Assembly (NCBI GenBank): GCA_032158295.1
Contig: CM063258.1
Span: forward strand, 6,776,583 to 6,840,582
Length of the DNA: 64,000 nucleotides
DNA from: Pycnopodia helianthoides
Lineage: Eukaryota > Echinodermata > Asteroidea > Forcipulatida > Asteriidae
Direction of reading: 5' to 3'
Part shown: positions 23,226-33,160 of the stretch, piece by piece
Layout of the letters: the number at the start of each line of letters is the position of its first letter
Position numbering within the stretch: the stretch's first letter is position 1
The notes under the pieces: generated by a model
What the model saw: only the letters and a program-made list of their open reading frames with translations
What the model was told of the DNA's origin: nothing
The model's database searches: none
Made by a program: the position numbers and the translations under genes

Positions 23226-24224
23226 CTTGTCCTACTAAGCAAAAATTAGCAGGATACCAGTCACAGGTGGTACATGTAACATGGTATTTTGGCTGGCAGC
23301 CTTATTCTTGTAAGCAGCATTTTGTTGGGCTTAGCAAATCTTTGTGCTTAAGCAGCTCTATGAAATTGGGCCCAGGCCAGTGCAGAAGCAGCAGTTTGTC
23401 AATACAACGAAATGCTGTACCTTATTTTGATTCAAAATAAATGAGGAAAAAACCAGTTGCGCGGCAGTCTTGACAACATAGCCATCGCTATATTATTTTA
23501 TTCAAAGCAAGTGAGTGAGCACACCAATGGCAGCAGGTTTAACCAACATTAGCAATGCTGTACATTCTCTCCATTCAATGACAGTAAGGCCATTTCTGAA
23601 TCAATGACTCTGGCTGTGGCTACAGCCAGAAAACTCCTATTCTTCAATGCTGTGGATGGAGCCAGTGGCCATAGCCGTAGCTGAGGTCACTTGACTTGGA
23701 TGCGGCTTTAGACCAGCAGTAGCAGTTTTTGCAAACAAATTCAATGCTAAACCTTTGTGTACGTTGTAGGTCATTATATAGATGATTTTTTTATAGCAGA
23801 TTGCATGATGAGTTATATCATAGTTATCGATAAATGATCTAAATTAATATGCATGTAGCTTCCGAAAATAATTAAATATTGGTAAAGGTATTATTTTAAT
23901 CAAACGGGGGAAAAAATCAATCAGTTTTCTTTGTGCCAACTTGTTTAATTCTTTATGTGAGGTAAAAGTGTGTTTTTTTTACTGAATAAAGAGAGATTTT
24001 TTTGCCAGTGAGCTATGAAGTAATATACCAAGAACCATTTTTGCTCTTCTTTTTTTTGTAGATTGATTGATCGTATCACATTGTGATAATATATACTTGG
24101 AAAGAAAAGCTGTTGTAATAAAACATTATGAAGAGAGATTGTTTTTTTGGTTTTTTTTCACTGCATTTTACAAAATTTGTTATTACATTGGTCATAATTA
24201 ATTTGTCAGAAATGTTGAACTTGA

Positions 24225-24330
24225 AGACAGTTCCTCACTATCCCCTTTTAGGAAACTATGTAGCTTTATTATTATTACTGCTCCTCACTATCCCCTTTTA
24301 GGAAACTATGTAGCTTTATTATAATTACTG
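24225..24330 (+). repeat. Short tandem duplication (57-bp period)
   Basis: The block CCTCACTATCCCCTTTTAGG, continuing through AAACTATGTAGCTTTATTAT, occurs twice in a row. Confidence 0.8.
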
Positions 24331-24432
24331 TGGCATAACCAGGATTTGTTTCACTGGGTGGGGGCATGGAGGCAGAATGAGGAGGGGGGACATGAAGAGG
24401 GAGGGGGATGTTTTTCCTCTATTTTTACGGCG

Positions 24433-24433
24433 G

Positions 24434-24465
<32 letters not shown>

Positions 24466-24652
24466 GATGTGTGGACACACAGAAGGGCATATGTGGGGTC
24501 CTGACAACAATGGAACAATGGACCCCACAAGGTCATTTCAATAGGAACAATTGGGCCCCACAAGGGAATTCTTCAGAAAAGGGAATAATAGAACAACAAT
24601 AGCAGTACCCCACAAACCGGATCCGTAAGGATGTGTGTTGTGTGTGTGTGTG

Positions 24653-24706
<54 letters not shown>

Positions 24707-24860
24707 ACACAGAAGGGCATATGTGGGGTCCTGACAACAATGGAACAATGGACCCCACAAGGTCATTTCAATAGGAACAATTGGGCCCCACAAGGGAATT
24801 CTTCAGAAAAGGGAATAATAGAACAACAATAGCAGTACCCCACAAACCGGATCCGTAAGG

Positions 24861-24922
<62 letters not shown>

Positions 24923-25099
24923 ACGCACGGAAGGGCACTTGTGGGGTCCTGACAACAATGGAACAATGGACCCCACAAGGTCATTTCAATAGGAACAATT
25001 GGGCCCCACAAGGGAATTCTTCAGAAAAGGGAATAATAGAACAACAATAGCAGTACCCCACATTCCGGATCCGTAAGGATGTGTGTGTGTGTGTGTGTG
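24433..25099 (+). repeat. Tandem satellite, about 228-bp unit with TG runs, three copies
   Basis: Each unit is a TG dinucleotide run followed by GAAGGGCA, GTGGGGTCCTGACAACAATG, TTGGGCCCCACAAGGGAATT and CCGGATCCGTAAGGATG. The TG runs differ in length (about 24 to 60 bases). Open frames here (poly-TH or poly-CV) are by-products. Confidence 0.92.
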
Positions 25100-25905
25100 A
25101 ACACGGGCACCTGGGGGAAAGGGGGCTCAGGAAAATTGTGGTTTGTTTTCAGGAGGCTGAGAGCCTTTTAAATGTTTTAAAAGTATTGTTAAATATTAAT
25201 TGAGCTTTAAGCGTTGGTTGCTATGAGAAGCTTATTCACTGTTGTGCACCCATGTGTGGTGATTATGGCGCCCTTTCTTGGTAGCTATCAGCGCAAATAT
25301 TAAACTCTTGTTTTTCCTGGTCTCGGGTGTGTCTTAGCCAAGAGTGATGTGGTCAAAATTTGGACGCAGTTTCAAAAAAAAAACACAGTTTATTTTTAAA
25401 TAAACATATTACAACATGCCCCCAAATACCAATGATTATATGGAAGGAATTCCATTCTATTTTTAACCCTTTACATACAAGTGTCAAAATCCTTGCGCTG
25501 GATTTGTCAGTTATGACAAGGCGTCGAACAATTATGACAACAAGTTGTCGATAAATGAATTGTTATTGCAATACACATGTTCTTTGTCATCGGCTCGATG
25601 TGATGAATAATAGTACAAACGGGAGACGACCGGCGTGTTGTTAGATGACCTTGTCACTCCTGCAACGACTATTATTTCGTCTAATCGTCTGACGGCTACC
25701 TGTGTCATTCTATAGCACAGGTGGTGCATAGAATGGGCGTGGTCATCCGTAATGAGAGGAATGTCTGTTATTTGTCTTGGAGGGATTGTCTATTTGTAGG
25801 TTGCTTGGAAAATGATTGTTTGTTGTATGTCTAATCAACAGTAAACTTGTGTGGCGTTTTCTATGCGTCTATCAAAACTTGACACACACATGCTTAGCCG
25901 GGGGC

Positions 25906-26070
25906 CCACCCACCACCACCACCACCAGCAGCGGCAGCAGCAACAACAACAAAACAACAACAACAACAACAGCAAACACAACAACAACAACAACAACACA
26001 ACAACAACAACACAACAACAACAACAACAGCAACAAAACAACACAGCAAAAGCAGGCAACAGCAACACAA
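25906..26070 (+). repeat. CAN/CAA-type low-complexity repeat
   Basis: It is a run of CAC, CAG and CAA triplets. All three frames are open and give Q-, N- or T-rich peptides, with no start or splice context supporting translation. Confidence 0.9.
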
Positions 26071-26877
26071 CAACATTTCGCAACTAAAAAAAAAAGAGGA
26101 GGGACAAAAATTGTGTCTCGATAATTTGAAAAAAAACCGTCGTTATAAAACCTGTATGCAGGCTACACCCCTTCCACGCCTTGGGGGATAGGTCATCAAC
26201 CCTCCTTAAGTTGTAGAAATTAGTGCCACTTCCAGGATATTACTTTGAAATCCAATCCATGTTTGCTTTATTTGTAAAGCATACGGCCCCGCCTGAATGG
26301 GAAGCTATGGCTACAGCTACGTCATCATCGCCGCGTCATCATCCTTGGCAACAGTCGTAGCCGTAGCCGGACACGGCCTAAGGAAACATGAAACATTACA
26401 CGACAAAACACAACACGTCTTTTTTTCTTGGAAGCAAAATCACCTGTTATTTTCACAAGTTTGTTTGGGACAAGACGTTGGGATGAACGCACCTTTCGGA
26501 GTATCCACATTGAATAAATACGAACACAGCATCACATCCTCGAGAAATCCCCTTCTTCAGTAAGATTAATGTCTCGTCATAATAGGAGCAAACATTCATT
26601 AGAAGTAGAACAGCTGCCTCCACTCTGTCAACAAAAGTGTTCCAAAATAGATCAACAAATGAGGAGCTTATGGCATGTACGCTGTCTGATACGGTTAAAG
26701 TGGGAAACATGTGCTTGGCGGACAATTAATTATACACACACATTTTATTTCTTGTAAAACCGTGGGTAGATTTACTTGGCCTCAATTAGCCATTTTGAGA
26801 TATGGTGGACAAAGTACTACGACACACTTAGGTTTGGGTAAATTTTCTGTATACACCCAAACCAATACAGTGCACTA

Positions 26878-26936
26878 CCCCCCCCCCCTCTCCAAAACAA
26901 ACAAACAAACAAACAAACAAACAAACAAATAAAACA

Positions 26937-26974
<38 letters not shown>

Positions 26975-26986
26975 AAAAACAACATT

Positions 26987-27024
<38 letters not shown>

Positions 27025-27060
27025 CCAAACAAAACAAAACAAAAACAAAAAACAAAAAAG
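26878..27060 (+). repeat. Compound microsatellite (C run, AAAC, CA, AAC, AAAAC)
   Basis: Consecutive simple-sequence tracts of five types. The arrangement resembles the tail of a retroposed element, but no head is recognised. Confidence 0.9.
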
Positions 27061-27164
27061 CAAAACTTTTCATTAATCTTGTCAGGCTAAGTCTGCACAA
27101 TCTTATAATATTGCGCAACAAAACAAGTTGCTCTAAACAAGTTTATTTGTCTTCTCCTGAAGAC

Positions 27165-27362
27165 CAGAGCTCAATTTCATAGAGCTGCTTTTTTAAGCAG
27201 CAAATATTGCTCATAAATGTTCTGCTATACAAAAACAAGCAGGATATCAGTCACAAATAGAACATGATGAATGCTATCTTGGCTGGTAATCTTATGCTGG
27301 TCAGCATACTTTTATTGTGCTTAGCTGCTTTTTGTGCTTAAGCAGCTCTGTGAAATTGGGCC
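27165..27362. repeat. GGGCCC-type palindromic element
   Basis: It has CTCAATTTCATAGAGCTGCT at the left and AGCTCTGTGAAATTGGGCC at the right. It is directly followed by a fragment of the 22151-22402 family. Confidence 0.75.
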
Positions 27363-28854
27363 TAGGAGAGTATAGGCCTACTGCTCGAAACGTCGAGCAA
27401 ACCAACGGCTCTTCTCAGACCCAACACACCTCCCAAAAGAGATTTACACGTGGTAACAGTAACAGTTACTTCCCTTTGATCGTTTCAATTGAAATTCTAC
27501 CCTTAATATTGTATTATAAATCGTATTTTTTAAAAGGTGCAGTGTTGCAGTTTTTCATTGTGGAGCCATGTTGTTTAACTCCCATTTAAACCACTGTAAC
27601 CAAATCGAGGTTGGTAGGACAGAATAATCAGACCTCTTGTTCAGCTAAATGACAATCGCTTTTCACTACAGTATTGCAGGTTCGGGACACGACGACAGTG
27701 ATAGCGTGAAGGAGCCCCCCTTCACCCACTTCCCATTCAAGCGGGTTTGAGCAGTTTCTCTTCAGCACCGAACACGTGTTTTGCTAGTTTTTAAGTACGG
27801 AACAAAATCGACATTTCAAGCGCAATGATGTAAAAAACACGTAGAGGCGGTCGGTTGGACGTGACTTGTACTATTGATGCAATCTATTGCCGCTATCTAC
27901 AACCCACTTATACAGCATGGACTATAAACCCTACCGATGGTTTCTATAATTATAGATCATCCAATACTAAATTCATCATTCATTAACCGGAATTATTAGA
28001 TAGACAAACCTTCCAGGGCAGCAATTTAAAAACGGAATGACTTTAAAGTCCACTGAGAAATATATTAACACACCCCCACCCCAACACATTAAAAACAAAA
28101 AGCATTTACAAAACAAATTTATGCTACAACAGTTCCTCCCACCAAACAATCAATGAAAAGAACAGCAAACTAGGTAGTAAAAATGCTTATCAAAAAAAAA
28201 TGCCGAATTTCATCACAAGTAACAAAAACACAAACAAACTGAGCCATGCTCTAATTAAAAACAATATGAGCAAAAAGTATGGTGGTCCGTTTTCGTTCTG
28301 CCTCCATACCTGTATACAAGTCTGGTGCGTAAAAGTCGCGATTTTGTTGTTCAAAATAAAACATTGCCCCGTATTTTTTTGGAGGGAACCGCAAGGTTGA
28401 CAGTGTGGAATGTAACATGCTACTAATCTGAATAATGACTATATTATGTGACCCATTCATGGTATTCACGTGGCTGTTCGCAATCGATGGGAGACTAATG
28501 AGGTTTATAGTGACGTCACGTTATTTATTAAACTCTGAACTCGGCAGCTTGTGAATCAGCCGTACGCAATCTGTATCCCCGATATCAATCAGAATATTAA
28601 CAAAGACAATTCTTTTCCAAATGGATCGATTTTCATTGTCATCATTCGTGTAGGTGTTTTTTTTTTTCTGGATATCGTTTTGTCTGTGATGATGAACGAT
28701 GCGAGGACGCGAGTGATCATGTACATGTACATGTGGTTTGCCTAATACGACGTGTATAAAGCTGTGTCTCCTGTACGGGCTTGCTAATGAGTGATATAGC
28801 GTGGGCTGACTATAAGGCTGTGTGTGCGCGCGATGCCTCAGTACATGCAGTGAG

Positions 28855-28895
28855 TGACTCAGTATATATATATCTGTTGTCAGTGATCTACCTCC
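28855..28895 (+). promoter_or_regulatory. Candidate AJM1 core promoter (AP-1-like site and TATA run)
   Basis: TGACTCA at 28855-28861 is an AP-1 consensus, followed at once by a TATATATATAT run (28863-28873). Initiation would fall near 28890-28900, giving an unspliced leader of about 330 bases before the ATG at 29225. Confidence 0.45.
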
Positions 28896-29224
28896 CGCTT
28901 CATCATACACCCATCTCATCAGCGTAGTTGCTAGTGGCAACAGAGGCTGCAATCAGCGAAAGGGTGTCTCCCACGTTTTTTTTTTTTTTCCATTTTTATC
29001 TGCTGCTTTGGATGCACGGCGAGCCATTTTTGCGGAGGATGCGATAGTGCACGGTGTCGAAATCGAACAGTAAAGGTGGTTAGTTGAACACAGTCGCGGC
29101 TGAACATCGACTGGATCTGACGGTGCTGGATCTGACGGTGCTGGATTACTAGCCCACTGTCACTGTGGAATAAGTGTGTTTAATAACACAATAGCGGTTA
29201 CGTGTATTTGTTCCCCCGCTGAGG

Positions 29225-32200
29225 ATGGATGAAACAGCCTTAGCTACCGAGGGGGCAATGCAAGTTGCAGGTTTTGCCCCTGGAACAATCATCGCTCAGA
29301 TATCCGTTGCGCTTATTGCCGTAGCAGTCACCGCGGTCTACATTTTGAAGAATCTACCGGACTCACCACCGGTACAGCACCTGTCACCAAGGACCAGGGG
29401 TCGGCGGGGAGTATCGCATCGCATCGAGGGATTCGGTGAGGACACGCGAGATGCCATTGATGCGGGGGCGAGTACAAGTCGTCAGGGAACGAGGGAGAAT
29501 GACCAGGGGGCGAGTCACTCAAGTTCGCTGGAGGAATACCGAGCCATAATATCCAATGAGGATTACCAAGATCTCTGCAGTACACCCGATATAGACAAGA
29601 AGTCTGCAAAGAGGAAAGGATCGAAGGAGTGGCCCACATCACTTGAGAGTATAGATGAGGGAGACGAAGAGGAGGAGTCTAAGACGCCGAGAGGTGCTCA
29701 AGGAGATGAACCCAAACCCAAGCATAGTCCAACAAGGGGCTCACGTGTACCAAAGTGGTATTTTTCAAAAGCTACAAGTGGCATTCCTACCTTGCCGAAA
29801 GACCGCGACTTGGACGACCATTTTGATCTTATTGCAAACAAAAACTCGAGTGAGTACATCGATGAGGCGCGTAAAACTGCGATAACTGGTTTCCGTGGTC
29901 CACCAATCGGCATCATACAACGGAAACCATGGCCCAAAGATGGCGCTACTGGCTCATCTCCAAACGCTCATGAATATGGAGTGAATATTCATAATGATTT
30001 CCGGACTATCAGCCAATCGGAGGCTGATGATGATTCCAATAATGATAACATCGCCAGAAGGAACTTTCTTCTGGAAGGTCAGATCACTCAAGCTTCCTTC
30101 GATTACATTCCTGACATCCGGATACTAGAGCCTAATGTATCGTCAAACGGGTACGAGGTGGGCTCACAGGGTACGGGATGGGATGATAGCGTGTGGGTGG
30201 AAACGCACGCCTCGACGGTACGCTTACCGGAGAAAGGTCATGACGAATTAACGGCTGAAGTTGTGCGGGTTACTCTATACGATGATGAAGACGGAGCTAC
30301 CGCTGACGCGCCAAGAGAGGTAGCGCGTGCGTTCACACCGGCGCCTAAGCCCCGGACCAGTATCACAGACAACCGTCCAGGTACCTCTTACTCTTCACAA
30401 GTTTCAAAAACAGCACCACCAAGGGTTACAAAAGCGCCAACCTATCAAAATGTTCCCCAAGGCGACCGTTCGAATTCGGACATTGACCGGAACCGAAGCG
30501 AGGAACGTGCCTCGAACGCGGGTGCCGGGCAACCGTCAACAAATTCCAATGAAGGATTATATAAACAAACCAAACTTGGCGATTTGGTGACTACGAAGAA
30601 TGACGCTACTCTAAAGCTCGGGGTACAAACAAGAACAAATTTTATAGAGAGGGACAATATTGACACTGTCGATAACACCCGCAACGGCTCACCGGCAGTC
30701 GGCATTCATGGAAACAAGAACACTGGCTCTCGCGTGTTCACCCTGGTTGGTAGTAAGCCCAAACCTGCTGAAGTTCCCGTTACTCTACCCGGTTTAAATA
30801 CACATGTCGTCCAGGCGGAGATAAATCCAATACCCGTCACTGAGACCAGTGTTGTTAGTCCTACTGACACCCAAAACTCCCCATGGGGCCGATCGGTGAA
30901 GAAACTCCAGTTGGTGACGGGTGGATCGCCTTACGAAGTTGGAACGACGACTTTATCAACAGGACTATCTTCTGATGAAATCAACAAACAACGGGTCAAC
31001 AGTGCACCAACTACAGCACAACCGGAAAGTGTGCATCTTGAAAAACGCAGTGAAATACGTGATCAATCGCCAACTGCGAATGCAGGGAGGAACTTGGAGA
31101 GAACACCGGCACAGGTTACAGATGGGAAAGGAAACCACACTTTGGTTGGCCGTGGAAATGAACTAGACGGAAGGTCCCCGTGTGATGGTGAATCTCAAAG
31201 TGAAACTGCTGAGTTAGATGAGCTCAGAGCGACACTGACTGACAATTTACCTTTGAAACGACCCAAGGAATTGACGCTGAACGAAACAAAGGCAAAGAAG
31301 AGAGAAAGTTCGCCCACTAGTAAGTCTGAAGACCCATACAGCCATGAGCATGATCATGACCGTTCCGATTCAGAAGTTTCTGTAACTAGCCCGAGTGACG
31401 TCATTAGCGAACAGCTCGAGCGTCTTCGGAAAAGCATCGACAAACTTAAAGTACCTGACTGGTATAAGAAATCAAGTCACTATCAACGTGTGGTTAACAA
31501 AAGACACCATGCGAAGTCTGCCGTGTCAGACAGCGAGTCTGAACTGCGCATGACAAGGAGTCCTTCGTCATGTCTAAGTGATTGTTGGAGTGTGGCGTCA
31601 TCTGACGAAGCAGCAGCGAGCCAGCCGGCCGTCTCCACGAAGTTAGCTTTCCAATCCGAGGCACGGTACAGACGCGACTTCCCAGCGTCCTTTCACGAAC
31701 CGATCCGTAACGCCGTATCGTGCGTTGAACTGCCCACTCGAAGCTCAATTCAAACACCCGCAGGTGACCCCTTGAACTACTCGACGCCCGCAGATCCCTG
31801 CCAAAGTGCAGATGACACCATTTACAGCCAACCATTCCATAATCAAACATCATCCTCGCTAAAAGATGTGAACTACGACGTCCCTCGCACCCAATCGTCA
31901 CCTTCACGCGGTCTGCGGCTGCGCAGTAAGTCCGTAGGGGACAATCTTGATCAGATAACTTACTTTGATTCGCTTGCTGTCAAGAGGCTTGAACGTCATA
32001 TGTACGATTCGATCTTCTTTGTCACGGGTTATCTTTGCGATTCGGACGATTATAACTTAGATGAAGGCACCCAATCTGATGGGAACAATATTGACTGCAG
32101 TCCCACGGACGACACGGTAGACGATAATATGGAGTATCATAGGCAGACGTACGGGTCGAACACCACGGGCTCCTACGCCAGAGACCCGCTCTCACCGCAG

Positions 32201-33160
32201 AGTGGTAACTTGCAAAACGGAAACGGATTCATCAACAGTAGAATCGACATTGATAACTTTTCAAAGGATCATGAATCAGAGAGCAAACACTTCACACCGA
32301 CGACGAGTAGGCCTGATTTGAATGACGCGGTGGAACCGCAGTCACCACGGACACCTGTACCCGCACCGCGTCGAAATATCATGGGTAGCGCCACGACGCG
32401 AGGGTACCCCAATTTGACCGATACTCATGTTGATGAAGAACTCAAACCCGACCCCCGTTACAACCCAGACGGCAGCAGAAACACGAAGATATCTCCTCGG
32501 TTTGCCATGGTCACCCCGTCTCACGGCAAGAAAGAGTCCCCTCGACGCTCGCCAATAAATACCAGTCCACGACGGACAAATGTCAAGATCTTGATAACTG
32601 ACACCACACTTGAAGATGACGACAGCGATCCGTCGTTGGAACAGCAAAGCGACCAGGACCAGGTTTCCTCTTCTGATCAGGAGACGGTTGTAGAAGCCAC
32701 ATCATGGACTCCACTCGACCTCGACAAGTTGAAGGAGTCCGAGTTTGCCGCTGTGGTGTCCGTCATTACATCGAGGCACATGCAGCCTGGAAACCGGTCT
32801 GGCATGTACCTCCCCGGGAGTGGCTTGGTACCCCAACAAGAAGTCACAATGGAGGAGATCGTTGACAGCTTGCTTGGTCTGCCGTACCAAAGAGCAACAA
32901 GTGCTGTGGACCTCAACAGCAGTGGATACCGCGGCAGTAGTTCCACCTCCTCACCTCTGACTTGCTCTACGCCAGACTTGAGCTCTTCCTGGAGTGCTGG
33001 CCGAGGCAGCACGTCGGTGTCTTCGTCGGATAAGAGTCACAGTGTGGATAGTTTGTATGGTGAAGGAGACACAATGTCCTCAACGCAATCATCTTCGGCA
33101 GGAAAAGAATCGATGGAGACGGTTACCCTAGTTACGAAGAAGATGGAGGAGATGCAGTAG
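29225..33160 (+). CDS. AJM1: AJM1 part 1: N-terminal and middle region before the frame break
   Basis: The ATG at 29225 follows CCGCTGAGG and precedes the membrane segment. The true frame probably leaves this one at the AAAA run at 33103-33106: one extra A gives AGKRIDGDGYPSYEEDGGDA, running into the zinc finger. The shift must lie between 33064 (frame 1 has a stop at 33061-33063) and 33157, so the last residues before 33160 (ESMETVTLVTKKMEEMQ) are probably out of frame. Confidence 0.85.
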   Translation: MDETALATEGAMQVAGFAPGTIIAQISVALIAVAVTAVYILKNLPDSPPVQHLSPRTRGRRGVSHRIEGFGEDTRDAIDAGASTSRQGTRENDQGASHSSSLEEYRAIISNEDYQDLCSTPDIDKKSAKRKGSKEWPTSLESIDEGDEEEESKTPRGAQGDEPKPKHSPTRGSRVPKWYFSKATSGIPTLPKDRDLDDHFDLIANKNSSEYIDEARKTAITGFRGPPIGIIQRKPWPKDGATGSSPNAHEYGVNIHNDFRTISQSEADDDSNNDNIARRNFLLEGQITQASFDYIPDIRILEPNVSSNGYEVGSQGTGWDDSVWVETHASTVRLPEKGHDELTAEVVRVTLYDDEDGATADAPREVARAFTPAPKPRTSITDNRPGTSYSSQVSKTAPPRVTKAPTYQNVPQGDRSNSDIDRNRSEERASNAGAGQPSTNSNEGLYKQTKLGDLVTTKNDATLKLGVQTRTNFIERDNIDTVDNTRNGSPAVGIHGNKNTGSRVFTLVGSKPKPAEVPVTLPGLNTHVVQAEINPIPVTETSVVSPTDTQNSPWGRSVKKLQLVTGGSPYEVGTTTLSTGLSSDEINKQRVNSAPTTAQPESVHLEKRSEIRDQSPTANAGRNLERTPAQVTDGKGNHTLVGRGNELDGRSPCDGESQSETAELDELRATLTDNLPLKRPKELTLNETKAKKRESSPTSKSEDPYSHEHDHDRSDSEVSVTSPSDVISEQLERLRKSIDKLKVPDWYKKSSHYQRVVNKRHHAKSAVSDSESELRMTRSPSSCLSDCWSVASSDEAAASQPAVSTKLAFQSEARYRRDFPASFHEPIRNAVSCVELPTRSSIQTPAGDPLNYSTPADPCQSADDTIYSQPFHNQTSSSLKDVNYDVPRTQSSPSRGLRLRSKSVGDNLDQITYFDSLAVKRLERHMYDSIFFVTGYLCDSDDYNLDEGTQSDGNNIDCSPTDDTVDDNMEYHRQTYGSNTTGSYARDPLSPQSGNLQNGNGFINSRIDIDNFSKDHESESKHFTPTTSRPDLNDAVEPQSPRTPVPAPRRNIMGSATTRGYPNLTDTHVDEELKPDPRYNPDGSRNTKISPRFAMVTPSHGKKESPRRSPINTSPRRTNVKILITDTTLEDDDSDPSLEQQSDQDQVSSSDQETVVEATSWTPLDLDKLKESEFAAVVSVITSRHMQPGNRSGMYLPGSGLVPQQEVTMEEIVDSLLGLPYQRATSAVDLNSSGYRGSSSTSSPLTCSTPDLSSSWSAGRGSTSVSSSDKSHSVDSLYGEGDTMSSTQSSSAGKESMETVTLVTKKMEEMQ

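Larger units (their letters stand above)
22446..23374. repeat. GGGCCC-type element split by two nested TTAA elements
   Basis: The outer element begins CCCAGTTTCATAGAGGTGCTTAA at 22447 and ends TGAAATTGGGCCC at 23373. Between its pieces sit a TTAA element (22466-22819) and a palindromic TTAA element (22834-23225). The outer family consensus contains CTTAA sites at both insertion points. Confidence 0.8.
21925..24130 (+). other. Likely ZER1 3' UTR and downstream repeats
   Basis: Repeats fill 22151-23374; 23400-24130 is mostly unique, AU-rich sequence. AATAAA signals occur at 23436, 23985 and 24117. The last, followed by T- and GT-rich sequence, is a reasonable polyadenylation site, giving a 3' UTR of about 2.2 kb. 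Transcript evidence is needed. Confidence 0.4.
25100..28850. other. Intergenic region between ZER1 and AJM1
   Basis: No exon is recognisable. It includes CAN-type repeats (25906-26070), a C run with AAAC, CA and AAC microsatellites (26878-27060), a GGGCCC element (27165-27362), and a CRE-like TGACGTCA at 28511-28518 that may serve AJM1. GCTACNGCTACG-type repeats near 26310 recur at 23650 and 54290. Confidence 0.55.

Noticed and set aside
24325..25050. Poly-TH and poly-CV frames
   Set aside because: They are translations of TG/CA microsatellite and satellite units repeated three times.
25816..26124. Poly-Q/N/T open frames
   Set aside because: All frames of the CAN-type simple repeat are open; no splice or start evidence.
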